From the NCBI GenBank assembly GCA_029244985.1, contig JAQWQD010000032.1:1-62750 (forward strand): a stretch of DNA of 62,750 nt, given 5' to 3'. This document shows positions 1 through 8,447 of the stretch, piece after piece. The notes beneath the pieces were generated by a model. That model saw only the letters and a program-made list of their open reading frames with translations, searched no databases and was not told the origin of the DNA. The stretch comes from Gammaproteobacteria bacterium. GTDB taxonomy: Bacteria > Pseudomonadota > Gammaproteobacteria > Pseudomonadales > Pseudohongiellaceae. Both the position numbers and the translations under genes were made by a program. Each line of letters starts with the position of its first letter. Position 1 is the stretch's first letter.

Positions 1-73
1 TAGATGGGTTGACAGAATACATCAGGGCCAAAATCAGAACTGATCTAGCCAGTGTGCGTGCATTGCTGTTCAT
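1..73 (-). CDS. Partial gene cut by the left edge; exported or membrane protein N-terminus
   Basis: Only the first 24 codons are inside the window. The ATG at 73-71 follows a strong Shine-Dalgarno (GGAGG, 7 nt upstream) and directly abuts the TAA of the preceding 38-codon mini-ORF. The visible residues have a short polar start with Arg, then a hydrophobic run (SVLILALMYS), which fits a signal peptide or first membrane segment. It is the last visible member of the minus-strand operon starting with the MetX-like hydrolase. The function cannot be told from this fragment. Confidence 0.55.
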   Translation of the reverse strand, partial: MNSNARTLARSVLILALMYSVNPS

Positions 74-190
74 TTATATTCCTCCGTGAGCAGGCACATA
101 CCAAATGGCCGTTGAGTCGCATACATAAACATTCGCATTAGCAGCAACAGAAAAGCAGAGTAGGGTTATTGTTGCTAGTAGTTTGGTCAT
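74..190 (-). CDS. 38-codon mini-ORF with signal peptide (copy 1 of a repeated leader)
   Basis: This small reading frame starts MTKLLATITLLCFSVAANA, a textbook Sec signal peptide ending in an Ala-x-Ala-type cleavage site. Only 19 further residues follow (starting NVYVCDS) before a TAA stop. Its ATG directly abuts the stop codon of the 151-aa gene upstream, and its own stop abuts the next ATG, so all are probably translationally coupled. The first ~50 bases are near-identical to mini-ORFs at 643-705 and 15086-15172. It may be a truncated small secreted protein or a real micro-protein; the sequence alone cannot decide. Confidence 0.4.
   Translation of the reverse strand: MTKLLATITLLCFSVAANANVYVCDSTAIWYVPAHGGI
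132..190 (-). repeat. Signal-peptide-coding repeat, copy 1
   Basis: This stretch encodes a signal peptide and matches 653-705 and 15115-15172 on the same strand. With the copy at 653-705 it brackets the 191-646 gene as direct repeats. Confidence 0.65.
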
Positions 191-646
191 TTAACAATCT
201 ATCTCTTTCCAGTTTTCTTCTGCGTAGTCGGCAAGAGAGGGGGTAAAACTAGCCGTTATCCAAGGTCTCTCTCGGCAATTGTTATACATGACCGCTGCCC
301 GGCTGGCTGGTACTTGCCAAGCTTCGTCAGTTAAAAGGCCTAAAGAATATTGCTGCCAAGCGTTGGTGACTGTTACGGACCTATGCAGAATAAGTTGTTC
401 GCGTATCAGGCGCTGAATTGGGCTAAGGCTTTGGTAATCTTGCGGCAATCGTAATTCAACTGCTTGTAACTGCCCCTCTAAAGGAGCAAGTAAATAATTC
501 GATTGCATCTGATTTCTGCCTTGAATTGCATTCGCGATTGCAATCCGTTGGGATTGTTGAAGCTCTAATCCTACGAAAACTAACCCAGCGAGAACTCCCA
601 GCATTCCAATCAATTGTATCCATATATCTAAACTAACTTTCTTCAT
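191..646 (-). CDS. Small membrane-anchored protein of unknown function (family copy 1)
   Basis: A 151-aa protein with one hydrophobic segment at about residues 8-28 (IQLIGMLGVLAGLVFVGLEL) followed by a Gln-rich, probably helical region; the rest is polar. The opening pattern (Gly-rich helix, then FxGxxxxQ) recurs in two other proteins of the window, at 44383-44889 and 46184-46696, so this is a local three-member family. Its ATG overlaps the TGA of the upstream mini-ORF (ATGA), and its TAA abuts the next mini-ORF. It is bracketed by two copies of the signal-peptide repeat. I know no function for the family; a cytoplasmic-membrane protein with one anchoring helix is the most that can be said. 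Confidence 0.7.
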   Translation of the reverse strand: MKKVSLDIWIQLIGMLGVLAGLVFVGLELQQSQRIAIANAIQGRNQMQSNYLLAPLEGQLQAVELRLPQDYQSLSPIQRLIREQLILHRSVTVTNAWQQYSLGLLTDEAWQVPASRAAVMYNNCRERPWITASFTPSLADYAEENWKEIDC

Positions 647-705
647 AATAAATCCGCATTAGCAACAAAAAAGCAGAGCAGGGTTATTGTTGTTAGTAGT
701 TTCAT
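643..705 (-). CDS. 20-codon signal-peptide-only mini-ORF (copy 2)
   Basis: The ATG overlaps the TGA of the MetX-like hydrolase (ATGA at 705-702) and its own TGA overlaps the ATG of the 151-aa gene (646-643). The product begins MKLLTTITLLCFF and ends just after a VANAD motif, so it is a signal peptide with nothing behind it. Possible readings are a translational coupler, a decayed gene, or half of a duplication whose other half is the 38-codon mini-ORF at 74-190. The tight overlaps on both sides suggest it is translated. Confidence 0.4.
   Translation of the reverse strand: MKLLTTITLLCFFVANADLL
653..705 (-). repeat. Signal-peptide-coding repeat, copy 2
   Basis: Nearly the same ~50 bases as at 132-190, with a few substitutions and a short indel, and more loosely as at 15115-15172. 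The sequence encodes the MKLLTTITLLCFF leader on the minus strand. Confidence 0.65.
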
Positions 706-1784
706 TGGTTGGGTGAATGAAGAAACGACATTACTCTTTCATTAATGAAATTTGCGTCGATCTCTGATCTCCCGGTGCCAGCCATATGGCCCCATAATGA
801 TGGTATTACAACAAATTTGGAGTTTGGTATTAATTCAGCCTCCCATCGTAAGGCTTCTATATGAAAATATTGATCGGTCTCACACGGCATATATAAGACC
901 TCGGATTTTATTGAAGACAGAGCCGCTTCACTGTCACCATTAAATCCAAGCGTTTTACCAATATCATTACGCTGCCAAGTGTTCGCTAACGCAATCAAGT
1001 TGTTAGCGTCCCAAGTCTTAACAAGAGTTTTAAAGAATTCAATAAAGTCCTCTGGAGTTTGCAATCCCATGTCTTTATACAAGGCTAATCGAAACCATTC
1101 TTGAGAAGTCCCCCAACCCGCCCAGTGAGTTCCTCCTGCTTCTAATCCAACCGTTGGAGGCTCAGCATATAGACCATTCATATAGGCTGAGTCTGCCATG
1201 ATCGCTGTCTTAAAACCTTCAAGCCGGACAATGCCGTGTGGATGCTCAATAGCTGAGCCACAAATTCCTACGGTTTGTCTCATAAAGTTTGGGTGACTTA
1301 CGGCCCATTGGAAAGCTTGCTGCGCACCCATAGAGAATCCTACTACTGCAGCAGCTTTCGTTACCTCAAATACTTCTGTTAAAAGGCGATGCTGAGCGGC
1401 AATGTTATCTCTGATTTCAATTGTCGGAAAATTAGGTCCGCTAAAGGGTCGGGGTGTGTTGCTTGGAGAGCTAGAGTAACCATTCTGGAACATATCTGTC
1501 GCCACGATAAAATATTCATCCGGCGAAAGAGCCTTGTCTTCCTGTATTAGAAAATCAAATCCATGATGGTCGCCAAGATATGCTGACGGAACTAATACAA
1601 GATTGTCTTTTTCTTCATTAAGTTGGCCATGAGTTACATATGAAAGGATAGCGGAAGGCAATATCTGGCCGTTTTCCAACTCAAAATCTCCGAGTTCAAA
1701 AATTTGATGACCGCCGTCAGCCAAAGAAACTTCTGATAGAAGTATTGCAAATGCCGCAGAAAGTATCACTAATCGTTTACTCAT
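702..1784 (-). CDS. Exported alpha/beta hydrolase of the homoserine O-acetyltransferase (MetX)-like family
   Basis: A 360-aa protein with a signal peptide (about residues 1-22), so it acts outside the cytoplasm, unlike true MetX. The nucleophile elbow GFSMG gives Ser151; the C-terminal acid and base fit Asp304 (CETDQYF) and His333 (WGHMAG). The overall plan follows MetX-type acyltransferases or hydrolases, but there is no methionine-pathway neighbour, so the acyl substrate is unknown. A paralogue without signal peptide lies at 35525-36547 and keeps the same triad. The gene heads the minus-strand operon leading off the left edge; its stop overlaps the next mini-ORF by 4 nt. Conserved intergenic element A lies upstream. 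Confidence 0.85.
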   Translation of the reverse strand: MSKRLVILSAAFAILLSEVSLADGGHQIFELGDFELENGQILPSAILSYVTHGQLNEEKDNLVLVPSAYLGDHHGFDFLIQEDKALSPDEYFIVATDMFQNGYSSSPSNTPRPFSGPNFPTIEIRDNIAAQHRLLTEVFEVTKAAAVVGFSMGAQQAFQWAVSHPNFMRQTVGICGSAIEHPHGIVRLEGFKTAIMADSAYMNGLYAEPPTVGLEAGGTHWAGWGTSQEWFRLALYKDMGLQTPEDFIEFFKTLVKTWDANNLIALANTWQRNDIGKTLGFNGDSEAALSSIKSEVLYMPCETDQYFHIEALRWEAELIPNSKFVVIPSLWGHMAGTGRSEIDANFINERVMSFLHSPNQ

Positions 1785-1860
1785 ATTACACGCCTTGTTT
1801 TATTATATTCATCCCCAGAAGATACTCGGTTTAGTGTCAGGCAACACCTCAAAATACCTA

Positions 1861-1920
1861 ACCGTTCGTCCAATATAGTATGTGTAGGGATGCGATGGAA
1901 CCTAATTAGGCAAGTGGGGG
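1861..1920 (+). promoter_or_regulatory. Conserved intergenic element, copy A
   Basis: I count 49 of 57 bases identical between 1864-1920 and copy B (16233-16289), including GTTCGTCCAATATAGTATGT and GATGGAACCTA. Weaker copies lie at 31489-31543 and 36581-36630. It sits about 110 bp upstream of the MetX-like hydrolase start. In the other copies a plus-strand gene follows the element; here nothing coding follows on plus. A 15-base string further right (AATCAATCCCTCAAA, from 1988) is also shared with the copy D region. Confidence 0.6.
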
Positions 1921-2043
1921 GAGTACCCGACTGTTCTACTATTTAACTAAGGGTAGTTGGCGAGTAGTTCTTCACCTTTGCACATGAATCAATCCCTCAA
2001 ATCTGTTTCTCAGGATTCTTGGAAGAAGTTGTATTTGTATCAT

Positions 2044-2874
2044 TCAAACCGTTAGGCCTGCGTCCAGCAAAAGACTTTTCCGGTCCAATGGTTGGAGTTT
2101 TTCATCGGGGTCTGGAGAAGGGATAGCTGAAAGCAATAAGCGTGTGTAGTCGTGTTGAGGATTATTAAATATCTCCTCCACCGATCCTCGTTCTACTACG
2201 TTCCCTGAATACATCACTAACACATCATCACAAAATTCTCTGACCACCCGCAGGTCATGGGCGACAAACAGATAAGTCAGGCCTAATTCGGATTGCAACG
2301 ACGCCAACAGATCAAGAATTTGCGCTTGTACTGACACATCCAGTGCTGACACTGACTCGTCACAAACTACTAAGCGCGGTTCTAAAATCAGTGCTCGAGC
2401 AATTCCGATGCGTTGTCGCTGGCCGCCAGAAAAAGCATGGGGAAATCTCGAAGCAGAGGAAGAGTCCAACTGCACTTTTTCCAGCATTTTCGCTACCTGC
2501 TGTTTGCGCGATTCCTTATCTCCAATACCATGGATGATGAGGGGCTCTTCAAGAATCGTCTGCACTGTCATCCGTGGATTCAGTGACGCAAACGGATCCT
2601 GGAAAATCATTTGAATTTCACGTCGCAGGGGCAATAGCTCCTTTGGCGAGAGCGAGTGTAAATCATGCCAACCTTCACGGCTGTTGTAGCGAACCGTACC
2701 TGAATCGGGTTCGATGGCGCGAAGAATAGAACGCACCAGGGTAGTCTTGCCAGAACCGGATTCGCCCACAATTCCCAATGTGGAAGATTCATTTAACTCA
2801 AAGGACACTGACTTCACAACAGACTCGCCAGCGAAGGATTTGCATAGATCTGTGACGCTTAGTAACTGACTCAT
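2044..2874 (-). CDS. Oligopeptide/dipeptide-type ABC transporter ATP-binding protein (OppF/DppF-like)
   Basis: A 276-aa ATPase that powers the importer from the cytoplasmic side. Visible motifs in order: Walker A GESGSGKTT (about residues 36-44), Q-loop MIFQDPFASLNP, signature SGGQRQR, Walker B LVVCDESVSALD and switch His in VAHD. The C-terminal NPQHDYTRLLLSAIP matches the oligopeptide-transporter tail seen in OppD/OppF. It is the last gene of the five-gene transporter set and overlaps the preceding ATPase gene by 4 nt (ATGA), so the two ATPases are probably made in equal amounts. Substrate class follows from the family; the actual substrate is unknown. Confidence 0.92.
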   Translation of the reverse strand: MSQLLSVTDLCKSFAGESVVKSVSFELNESSTLGIVGESGSGKTTLVRSILRAIEPDSGTVRYNSREGWHDLHSLSPKELLPLRREIQMIFQDPFASLNPRMTVQTILEEPLIIHGIGDKESRKQQVAKMLEKVQLDSSSASRFPHAFSGGQRQRIGIARALILEPRLVVCDESVSALDVSVQAQILDLLASLQSELGLTYLFVAHDLRVVREFCDDVLVMYSGNVVERGSVEEIFNNPQHDYTRLLLSAIPSPDPDEKLQPLDRKSLLLDAGLTV

Positions 2875-3797
2875 GGGCTGAGCTCGCGAAACTCTCTAAT
2901 TTTCCGCCCTGCATCGGCTTCTACCAGGAAAGTACCTGCGCCGATAGCAGCCCCATCGGACCAGTTTTTGTTTTTTTCGCGAAAATCAGTAGCTGCCCCC
3001 GGCATCGATGATAATAGATGCATGGTATAGGGGTGCTGGGGATTTTTTAGCACTTGTCGGACGCTGCCAATCTCCATCACCTGGCCGTTGTACATGACAA
3101 CAACTCGATCAGCGATTTGCGCCACGACTCCTAAATCATGCGTGATAAATAATACGGAGTTGTTTAGTTTGCGTTGCAGTGACTTGATTAATACGAGTAT
3201 CTCGGCCTGAATTGTGACATCCAGCGCCGTTGTCGGTTCATCACAAATGAGTAATTGAGGATGACAAATCAACGCCATGGCAATTACTACTCGCTGACGC
3301 ATGCCGCCTGAGAATTCGAATGGAAACATGCGCATTTTCGATTCAGCGTCTGCCAGACCAACTTGCTCCAACATGGCAGCGGCTTCGGCCCAAGCTACAT
3401 CTGGCGAGACATCTCTATGACACAACACCGCTTCTGCAACTTGATCACCGATGCGATGGACCGGTGACAAGGCCGTCATAGGTTCCTGGAAAACCATACT
3501 GACAAGGCCGCCGCGTAGATTCTGCATCTGCGGATCACGCTCATCCAAAGAAGTAATAATTACAGGCTCACCGTCTTGAGGATTCAATTCAATTTCCCCA
3601 GATGATTGTGCAGTATCAGGGAGTAGTCGCAGAATAGCATTGCTGGTAACCGACTTACCGGATCCGGACTCACCCACAACTGCAGTAACTGAATTGCGTG
3701 GCACTTCAAAGCTCACTTCGCTCAGCGCCCTCACCAACCCAAGTTCAGTTTTAAATTCAACACTCAGGCCTCTTATGGATAACAGAGAATCCGTCAT
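2871..3797 (-). CDS. Oligopeptide/dipeptide-type ABC transporter ATP-binding protein (OppD/DppD-like)
   Basis: A 308-aa ATPase with Walker A GESGSGKSV (about residue 38), Q-loop VFQEPMTALSP, signature FSGGMRQR, Walker B LLICDEPTTALD and switch motif ITHDLG, followed by the C-terminal NPQHPYTMHLLSSMPG region of OppD-type proteins. It pairs with the downstream OppF-like ATPase. It overlaps the permease gene before it and the ATPase gene after it by 4 nt each, which indicates translational coupling. Confidence 0.92.
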   Translation of the reverse strand: MTDSLLSIRGLSVEFKTELGLVRALSEVSFEVPRNSVTAVVGESGSGKSVTSNAILRLLPDTAQSSGEIELNPQDGEPVIITSLDERDPQMQNLRGGLVSMVFQEPMTALSPVHRIGDQVAEAVLCHRDVSPDVAWAEAAAMLEQVGLADAESKMRMFPFEFSGGMRQRVVIAMALICHPQLLICDEPTTALDVTIQAEILVLIKSLQRKLNNSVLFITHDLGVVAQIADRVVVMYNGQVMEIGSVRQVLKNPQHPYTMHLLSSMPGAATDFREKNKNWSDGAAIGAGTFLVEADAGRKIREFRELSP

Positions 3798-4900
3798 TGT
3801 TGCCTCAAGCTACTATAAGGATCAGCAGCGTCTCGCAGGCCATCGCCCAACAGATTGAATGCAATCACGGTGACAACAATGAAAGCGCCCGGCAATAGCA
3901 ACCAGGGAGTCATCACAATTACCTGGTAATTCTGCGCCTGCTGCAGAAGCACTCCCCAACTCACCACTGGCGCTCGCAATCCGATTCCCAGAAAACTCAG
4001 TGCAGTTTCACCCAGTATCATGGCAGGTACTGCCAGGGTTGCCGTAGTAATAATGTGCGATGAAAAACTGGGCAGCATGTGACGAAAAACAACTCGTTGA
4101 TCATTAGCACCGATGAGTCTTGCTGCCACAACAAAGTCTTCTTCGCGCATGGCAAGGAATCGTCCCCGCACTTGTCGCGCCAGAGTAGTCCATCCAAACA
4201 ATGACAATATTATGGTCACGCCAAAATAAGTTGTGATCGGTGACCATGCTGCAGGCAGCGCCGCAGACAGCGCCATCCACAGAGGTAAGGTGGGAATGGA
4301 CTGCAGTACTTCCGTCATTCGCTGTACTGCACTATCAAAGATGCCACCCAGATAGCCAGCGAACCCGCCGAGCAAGACTCCAAGAAAAAGAGTGAGGCCC
4401 ACTCCAACCACACCTATCGATAAAGATACCCGCGCACCGTAAAGCACGCGGCTAAACACATCGCGGCCTAAAGAATCTGTACCAAACCAATGGATATAAC
4501 CAGGTCCATTTGGGTCCACGCTAAAGAGATGCCTTTCTGCTTCAAACAATCCCCAGAATTCATAAGGCTCGCCCCGAGTGAAGAAGCGAATAGGGTAAGC
4601 AGTGCTGGCGTCTTCCTCGTACTCCCGCATCCATGTATCGGGATTAATCGTGAGTTCCAGGTCATAAACGAAAGGCCTGAAATTAAACTGCCCTTCTGCG
4701 TCGAAGAAGCGAACATCCATTGGCGGTGCATTGATGGCGCGGGAGTTGCGTTGTTCCGGTGTGTAGGGACTGATGAATTCGCAAAATATAGCGATCGTAT
4801 AAAGAAAAATCAGCGAGCCCGCAGCAATCATTGCCAGGCGGTGGCGACGAAATTTCAGCCAAGCTAACTGCCCCGGAGTAAGTTCCCTAAGTTCGCTCAT
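3794..4900 (-). CDS. ABC transporter permease (OppC/DppC-like) with an enlarged periplasmic segment
   Basis: A 368-aa inner-membrane permease. One N-terminal helix (about residues 21-43) is followed by an extra polar stretch of roughly 100 residues before GTDSLGRDVFSRV, the start of the conserved permease domain; typical OppC proteins are nearer 300 aa. Five further helices follow, with the EAA-type ATPase-contact loop around EEDFVVAARLIGANDQR. The start overlaps the preceding OppB-like gene by 14 nt. The long insert resembles the longer OppC/YejE-like subgroup, which hints at a substrate other than ordinary dipeptides, but no substrate can be named. Confidence 0.9.
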   Translation of the reverse strand: MSELRELTPGQLAWLKFRRHRLAMIAAGSLIFLYTIAIFCEFISPYTPEQRNSRAINAPPMDVRFFDAEGQFNFRPFVYDLELTINPDTWMREYEEDASTAYPIRFFTRGEPYEFWGLFEAERHLFSVDPNGPGYIHWFGTDSLGRDVFSRVLYGARVSLSIGVVGVGLTLFLGVLLGGFAGYLGGIFDSAVQRMTEVLQSIPTLPLWMALSAALPAAWSPITTYFGVTIILSLFGWTTLARQVRGRFLAMREEDFVVAARLIGANDQRVVFRHMLPSFSSHIITTATLAVPAMILGETALSFLGIGLRAPVVSWGVLLQQAQNYQVIVMTPWLLLPGAFIVVTVIAFNLLGDGLRDAADPYSSLRQQ

Positions 4901-5876
4901 AACGAATCCTCGGGTCCACCCATGCCAGCAACAGATCAGAAAGTAACATGCCGACGACAGTAAGCATGCTGAGTAACATGATGAGACTACCGGCCAGATA
5001 CATATCCTGAGCGATCAGCGCTTGCACCAATAATGGACCGGTAGTAGGAAGATTCAGCACAACACCGACGATTGCTTCGCCCGAAATCAGTGCCGGCAGT
5101 AGTAAACCGATAGTGCTGATAAAGGGATTTATCGCTATGCGCACCGGGTATTTCAATAATAGCTTCAGCGGCGGCACGCCCTTGGCTCGAGCAGTGGTTA
5201 CATAGGGTTTTTTGAGTTCATCCAATAAATTCGCCCGCATCAATCGCATTGTGATCGCCATGCCTGAAGTACCTATGACAACTACAGGTATCCACAAGTG
5301 TGACAGCATGTCCGTGAAACGCTCCCAGCTCCAGGGCGCATTGAGATACTCAGGCGAAAATAAGCCCCCGAAACTTAAGCCGAACCAGCTGTAACCCAGA
5401 TACATAAGAACCAGAGCGATTAGAAAATTTGGCGTGGCCAGACCAATTAAGCCGATGGTAGTAAAACTGTAATCCGCGATTGAGTATTGACGCACTGCAG
5501 AATAGATACCAATTGGCAATGCCATCACCCAAGTAAAGATCAAAGCGCAAACAGTGATAAGCAAGGTGTAACCAATACGCTCCCAAACCAGTTCATTAAC
5601 TGGCCGAGCGAAGAGGTAAGAAAAACCCATATCGCCTGTGATGAAATTGCCAATCCATCCCAAATACTGAATGGGTAAAGGTTGATCTAGATTGTATTGG
5701 GCTCGCAGGTTTTGAATGCGATCATCGCTTAGGTCAACACCTGTCGCTGAAAGACGATCCAGTGTGGAAGTGACGATATCCCCCTCAGGCAATTGAATAA
5801 TGATGAAGACTAATACAGAGATGACCGCCAGGGTTGGAATCATTCCCAGCAGGCGCCGAGCTAAATAGTTTCTCAT
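4887..5876 (-). CDS. ABC transporter permease (OppB/DppB-like)
   Basis: A 329-aa inner-membrane permease with the usual OppB plan: a first helix at about residues 9-29, a periplasmic stretch with YNLDQPLPIQYLGW, then five helices. The EAA-type loop is KKPYVTTARAKGVPPLKLL. The start overlaps the stop of the solute-binding protein gene by 4 nt. It forms the channel with the OppC-like subunit encoded immediately downstream. Confidence 0.92.
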   Translation of the reverse strand: MRNYLARRLLGMIPTLAVISVLVFIIIQLPEGDIVTSTLDRLSATGVDLSDDRIQNLRAQYNLDQPLPIQYLGWIGNFITGDMGFSYLFARPVNELVWERIGYTLLITVCALIFTWVMALPIGIYSAVRQYSIADYSFTTIGLIGLATPNFLIALVLMYLGYSWFGLSFGGLFSPEYLNAPWSWERFTDMLSHLWIPVVVIGTSGMAITMRLMRANLLDELKKPYVTTARAKGVPPLKLLLKYPVRIAINPFISTIGLLLPALISGEAIVGVVLNLPTTGPLLVQALIAQDMYLAGSLIMLLSMLTVVGMLLSDLLLAWVDPRIRYERT

Positions 5877-7828
5877 TGATCAAAAAACCAGGTAGCCGGA
5901 TGGTAAGGCATGGTATAACGAATATCCCATCCCCAGAGACCTGATTCCACGACGTTCTTGAGTCGATTCGAAGTAACAACAGGTTGTGGAGCAAGGCCGA
6001 CAGTCCCAATAGTCCACACGTTTTCAGCATTGGCGGCTAGTATCAGTTTACCCACTTCGATTCGTCGATCTCGATCCATGGTTGTTGCCAGCTCATCCGC
6101 CCAAAGTTGCAACTGGCGAATTTCAGGAGGTGGCTCTTCACCCAGATTGCCATCGGTAAGATACCAGCGAGACCACTCACTCCACATAGCGAGACTGGCC
6201 GCTAGTTTTCGCGGAACCCAAAAATCTGGGTTGATGGGAAACAAGACATCGGTAGTTCGGTCCGCGTGCCAAACTGTCATCTCAAGCTCACCGGATATAG
6301 CGCGTGAATACTGTAACTCACGATCGATCAGCCGCTGCCGAACATCCAGGCCAACAGCATTCCAGTAACTTACAACCAGCTCCATGGATATTTGTTTTGG
6401 AGTCTCTGTATCCACGTACTCAACTGTCAGGGTAAGCGGACTGCCATCGGATAATTCCCTGACACCATCCCCATCCACATCGTGCAAGCCAATCTCGTCA
6501 AGCAATGCTTCTGCAGCATCGGTGTCGTACTGAGCCCAGGCTGTGGCGAATTCCGGTTCGAAGTAATCACTGCCAGGAACCACTGTTACCTGGCGCGGAG
6601 TACCGCGACCAAAATAGATAATGTCATTCATCTCGTTGCGATTGATCGCCATGGACAGCGCACGACGGAACCTTACATCGGCGAACAATGTGCGCTTCTG
6701 CTCATCGGCAAAATTCATATTGGCCTGTATGGAGAGATCGCTCCCGTGCAAGCGGTTCCATACATTGACTTTAATGCCACTCGTCCGCTCTCCCAGTTTT
6801 AGCAAAGGAATGTCCTGCGTAGGCAGGCGCACACCGGCGAAATCCAGTTGCCCAGTTGATGCCTTGGCTACTGCAATCTCAGGCTCCCGCACATCCTGTG
6901 CCTCGATAGCATCGATGTAAGGAAGCTGTTGACCGTTTGTATCCACTTTGTGAAAGTAGGGATTGCGTTCATAGCTATAGAGTCCGGGGGTAAGGCTCTC
7001 GATTTTGTAAGCGCTGGTAGTTGGATGATTTACCAGGTCGGGAAACAAACGCCTCTGCATGCTGGTAGTCATGAACGCAGACCAATCACTGAAACCCAAC
7101 TCCTCCATACGCTCGGCAATTACTTCCTCATCCGCATAATCCGGATGAAATTCACGAAAGTAATGCTTGGGCATCAAGAAATATTCTGGCGATTGCGCCA
7201 TGTAATTAATGTAGAACGGTTCGGGGCTTGGAAAATTAAATACAAAAGTCCTGTCATCAATGGCAATGACTTCGAGGCCAATAAAATCCGGCAGAGTTAC
7301 CGGCATGAAATTCTTGTTGAGCTGCAAGTCATTAATGCTGAACAAAATATCTTCCGTGGTCAGAGGATGGCTATCGGACCACTTCAATCCCCTGCGTAGC
7401 GTTATTGTCAACTCCCTACCATCTTCATTGTACGCATAGGACTCGGCGAGATTTGGCAGGATAGTTTTATGATCAGGCGCGATCGTGAAGATACCTTCCG
7501 GGGGAATGAACATACCGCGATCTTCATGAGTAATATTTGCCACTCCGCCATAAGTTCCTATTGAATCCAGTGGCACGATGACGATGGGGTCGTCGGGCAG
7601 GCGCTCTTCCACCGGTGGTAGATCCCGGTTATCCAGATAAGCGCTTTGGGAAAAAGAGGTGATACCTAATTGTGAAGCAGTTTGGGCTGGCTTGAGCCAC
7701 GCGTCTGGTACTTCCAGCTCTGCTCCGTTTGCGGGCTGAATGGCTAGCGAGGCAAGGAATGCGAGTGAGACTATCGAGTCACCAGGATGCAGCTTGTCCG
7801 CCAATCTCTTCTGAAAAAGTCGGCTCAT
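5873..7828 (-). CDS. Periplasmic solute-binding protein, family 5 (peptide/opine/nickel type)
   Basis: The ATG at 7828-7826 is preferred because it overlaps the stop of the VOC gene by 4 nt and leaves an export signal (VSLAFLASLAIQPANGAE); a start 12 codons earlier is also open. The mature part, over 600 residues, follows family-5 binding proteins: an early GTYGGVANITHEDRG segment, DHKTILPNLAESY, then LTITLRRGLKWSDSHPLTTEDI, a hallmark of this family. The protein delivers ligand to the OppBC-like permeases. The ligand is unknown, but the neighbouring oxygenases suggest a compound broken down oxidatively rather than a free peptide. Confidence 0.9.
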   Translation of the reverse strand: MSRLFQKRLADKLHPGDSIVSLAFLASLAIQPANGAELEVPDAWLKPAQTASQLGITSFSQSAYLDNRDLPPVEERLPDDPIVIVPLDSIGTYGGVANITHEDRGMFIPPEGIFTIAPDHKTILPNLAESYAYNEDGRELTITLRRGLKWSDSHPLTTEDILFSINDLQLNKNFMPVTLPDFIGLEVIAIDDRTFVFNFPSPEPFYINYMAQSPEYFLMPKHYFREFHPDYADEEVIAERMEELGFSDWSAFMTTSMQRRLFPDLVNHPTTSAYKIESLTPGLYSYERNPYFHKVDTNGQQLPYIDAIEAQDVREPEIAVAKASTGQLDFAGVRLPTQDIPLLKLGERTSGIKVNVWNRLHGSDLSIQANMNFADEQKRTLFADVRFRRALSMAINRNEMNDIIYFGRGTPRQVTVVPGSDYFEPEFATAWAQYDTDAAEALLDEIGLHDVDGDGVRELSDGSPLTLTVEYVDTETPKQISMELVVSYWNAVGLDVRQRLIDRELQYSRAISGELEMTVWHADRTTDVLFPINPDFWVPRKLAASLAMWSEWSRWYLTDGNLGEEPPPEIRQLQLWADELATTMDRDRRIEVGKLILAANAENVWTIGTVGLAPQPVVTSNRLKNVVESGLWGWDIRYTMPYHPATWFFDQ

Positions 7829-8256
7829 GAATCGCGCCACCGATGAGGTCGATCCTTGGGCCACAATTGGATCATGACACCATTCGCTGAATCCGGATGT
7901 ATGAAAACACGATCAGTACCAACGCCCATCAACTCGATACCATTTGTCTGCAGCTGTTCTACTGCAGTATCCAAGTCTGCCACTTGCATCGCTAAGACAT
8001 GAATTCCCTCACCTTTATCTCTCAAGATTTGGGCAACGCGGGATTCATCATTTGTGGCCGAGAGTAGCTCGATGAAGGAACCATCAGCCAGAGGAAAGAA
8101 AGCCTGTTTGATACCGTGCTCTTCGAAATCCACGAAGTGCTGCAGAGGCAAGCCCATCTGGTCTCGCCATTTTTCGATGGCGGAGTCCATATCCTCGACC
8201 ACGTAAACCAGGTGATCCTGACCAAGGAAAGTTGGAAAGCTCTGCGGCTCTTTCAT
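7825..8256 (-). CDS. VOC-family (glyoxalase/epimerase/dioxygenase fold) protein
   Basis: A 143-aa protein of two beta-alpha-beta-beta-beta modules typical of the vicinal-oxygen-chelate superfamily. The first module opens with DHLVYVVEDMDSAIEKWRD and the second with IHVLAMQVADLDTAVEQL. Candidate metal ligands are His in DHLVYVV, Glu in GSFIELL, His in GIHVLAM and a late acidic or Gln position in VMIQLW. The length fits methylmalonyl-CoA epimerase-like members, but the role could equally be a lyase or dioxygenase. It is the first gene of the transporter operon and overlaps the binding-protein gene by 4 nt, so it probably acts on the imported compound. Confidence 0.8.
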   Translation of the reverse strand: MKEPQSFPTFLGQDHLVYVVEDMDSAIEKWRDQMGLPLQHFVDFEEHGIKQAFFPLADGSFIELLSATNDESRVAQILRDKGEGIHVLAMQVADLDTAVEQLQTNGIELMGVGTDRVFIHPDSANGVMIQLWPKDRPHRWRDS

Positions 8257-8337
8257 ATTTTAAGACTCCCTCGTTTTCCGATAAATTCAAGTAAGCAGGG
8301 CTGAGAAAACGAGACCATTGTATCTATTGCTGTGGAG

Positions 8338-8348
8338 GTTATTATAAC
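8338..8348. promoter_or_regulatory. Candidate TetR operator: short perfect palindrome in the divergent promoter region
   Basis: GTTATTATAAC is a perfect palindrome around a central T. It lies between the VOC/ABC operon (minus) and the TetR gene (plus). It contains TATAAT on the minus strand and so overlaps a possible -10 box. The link to the adjacent regulator is inferred from position only. Confidence 0.35.
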
Positions 8349-8447
8349 TGCACTCAAATAGGAAGCATGGGTCTGACGCTCGATTTATTCGCACAAACAC
8401 CAATACAGTTGATTGAAAGCATTAATCAAAGGAGCACAAAGCGGCCA

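Noticed and set aside
702..1784. True homoserine O-acetyltransferase (metX)
   Set aside because: It has a signal peptide, a paralogue nearby and no methionine-pathway neighbours, so only the fold family is claimed.
5958..7399. Open frames of over 100 codons antisense to the solute-binding protein
   Set aside because: The opposite-strand gene has clear family motifs and tight overlaps with neighbours; the antisense products look random.
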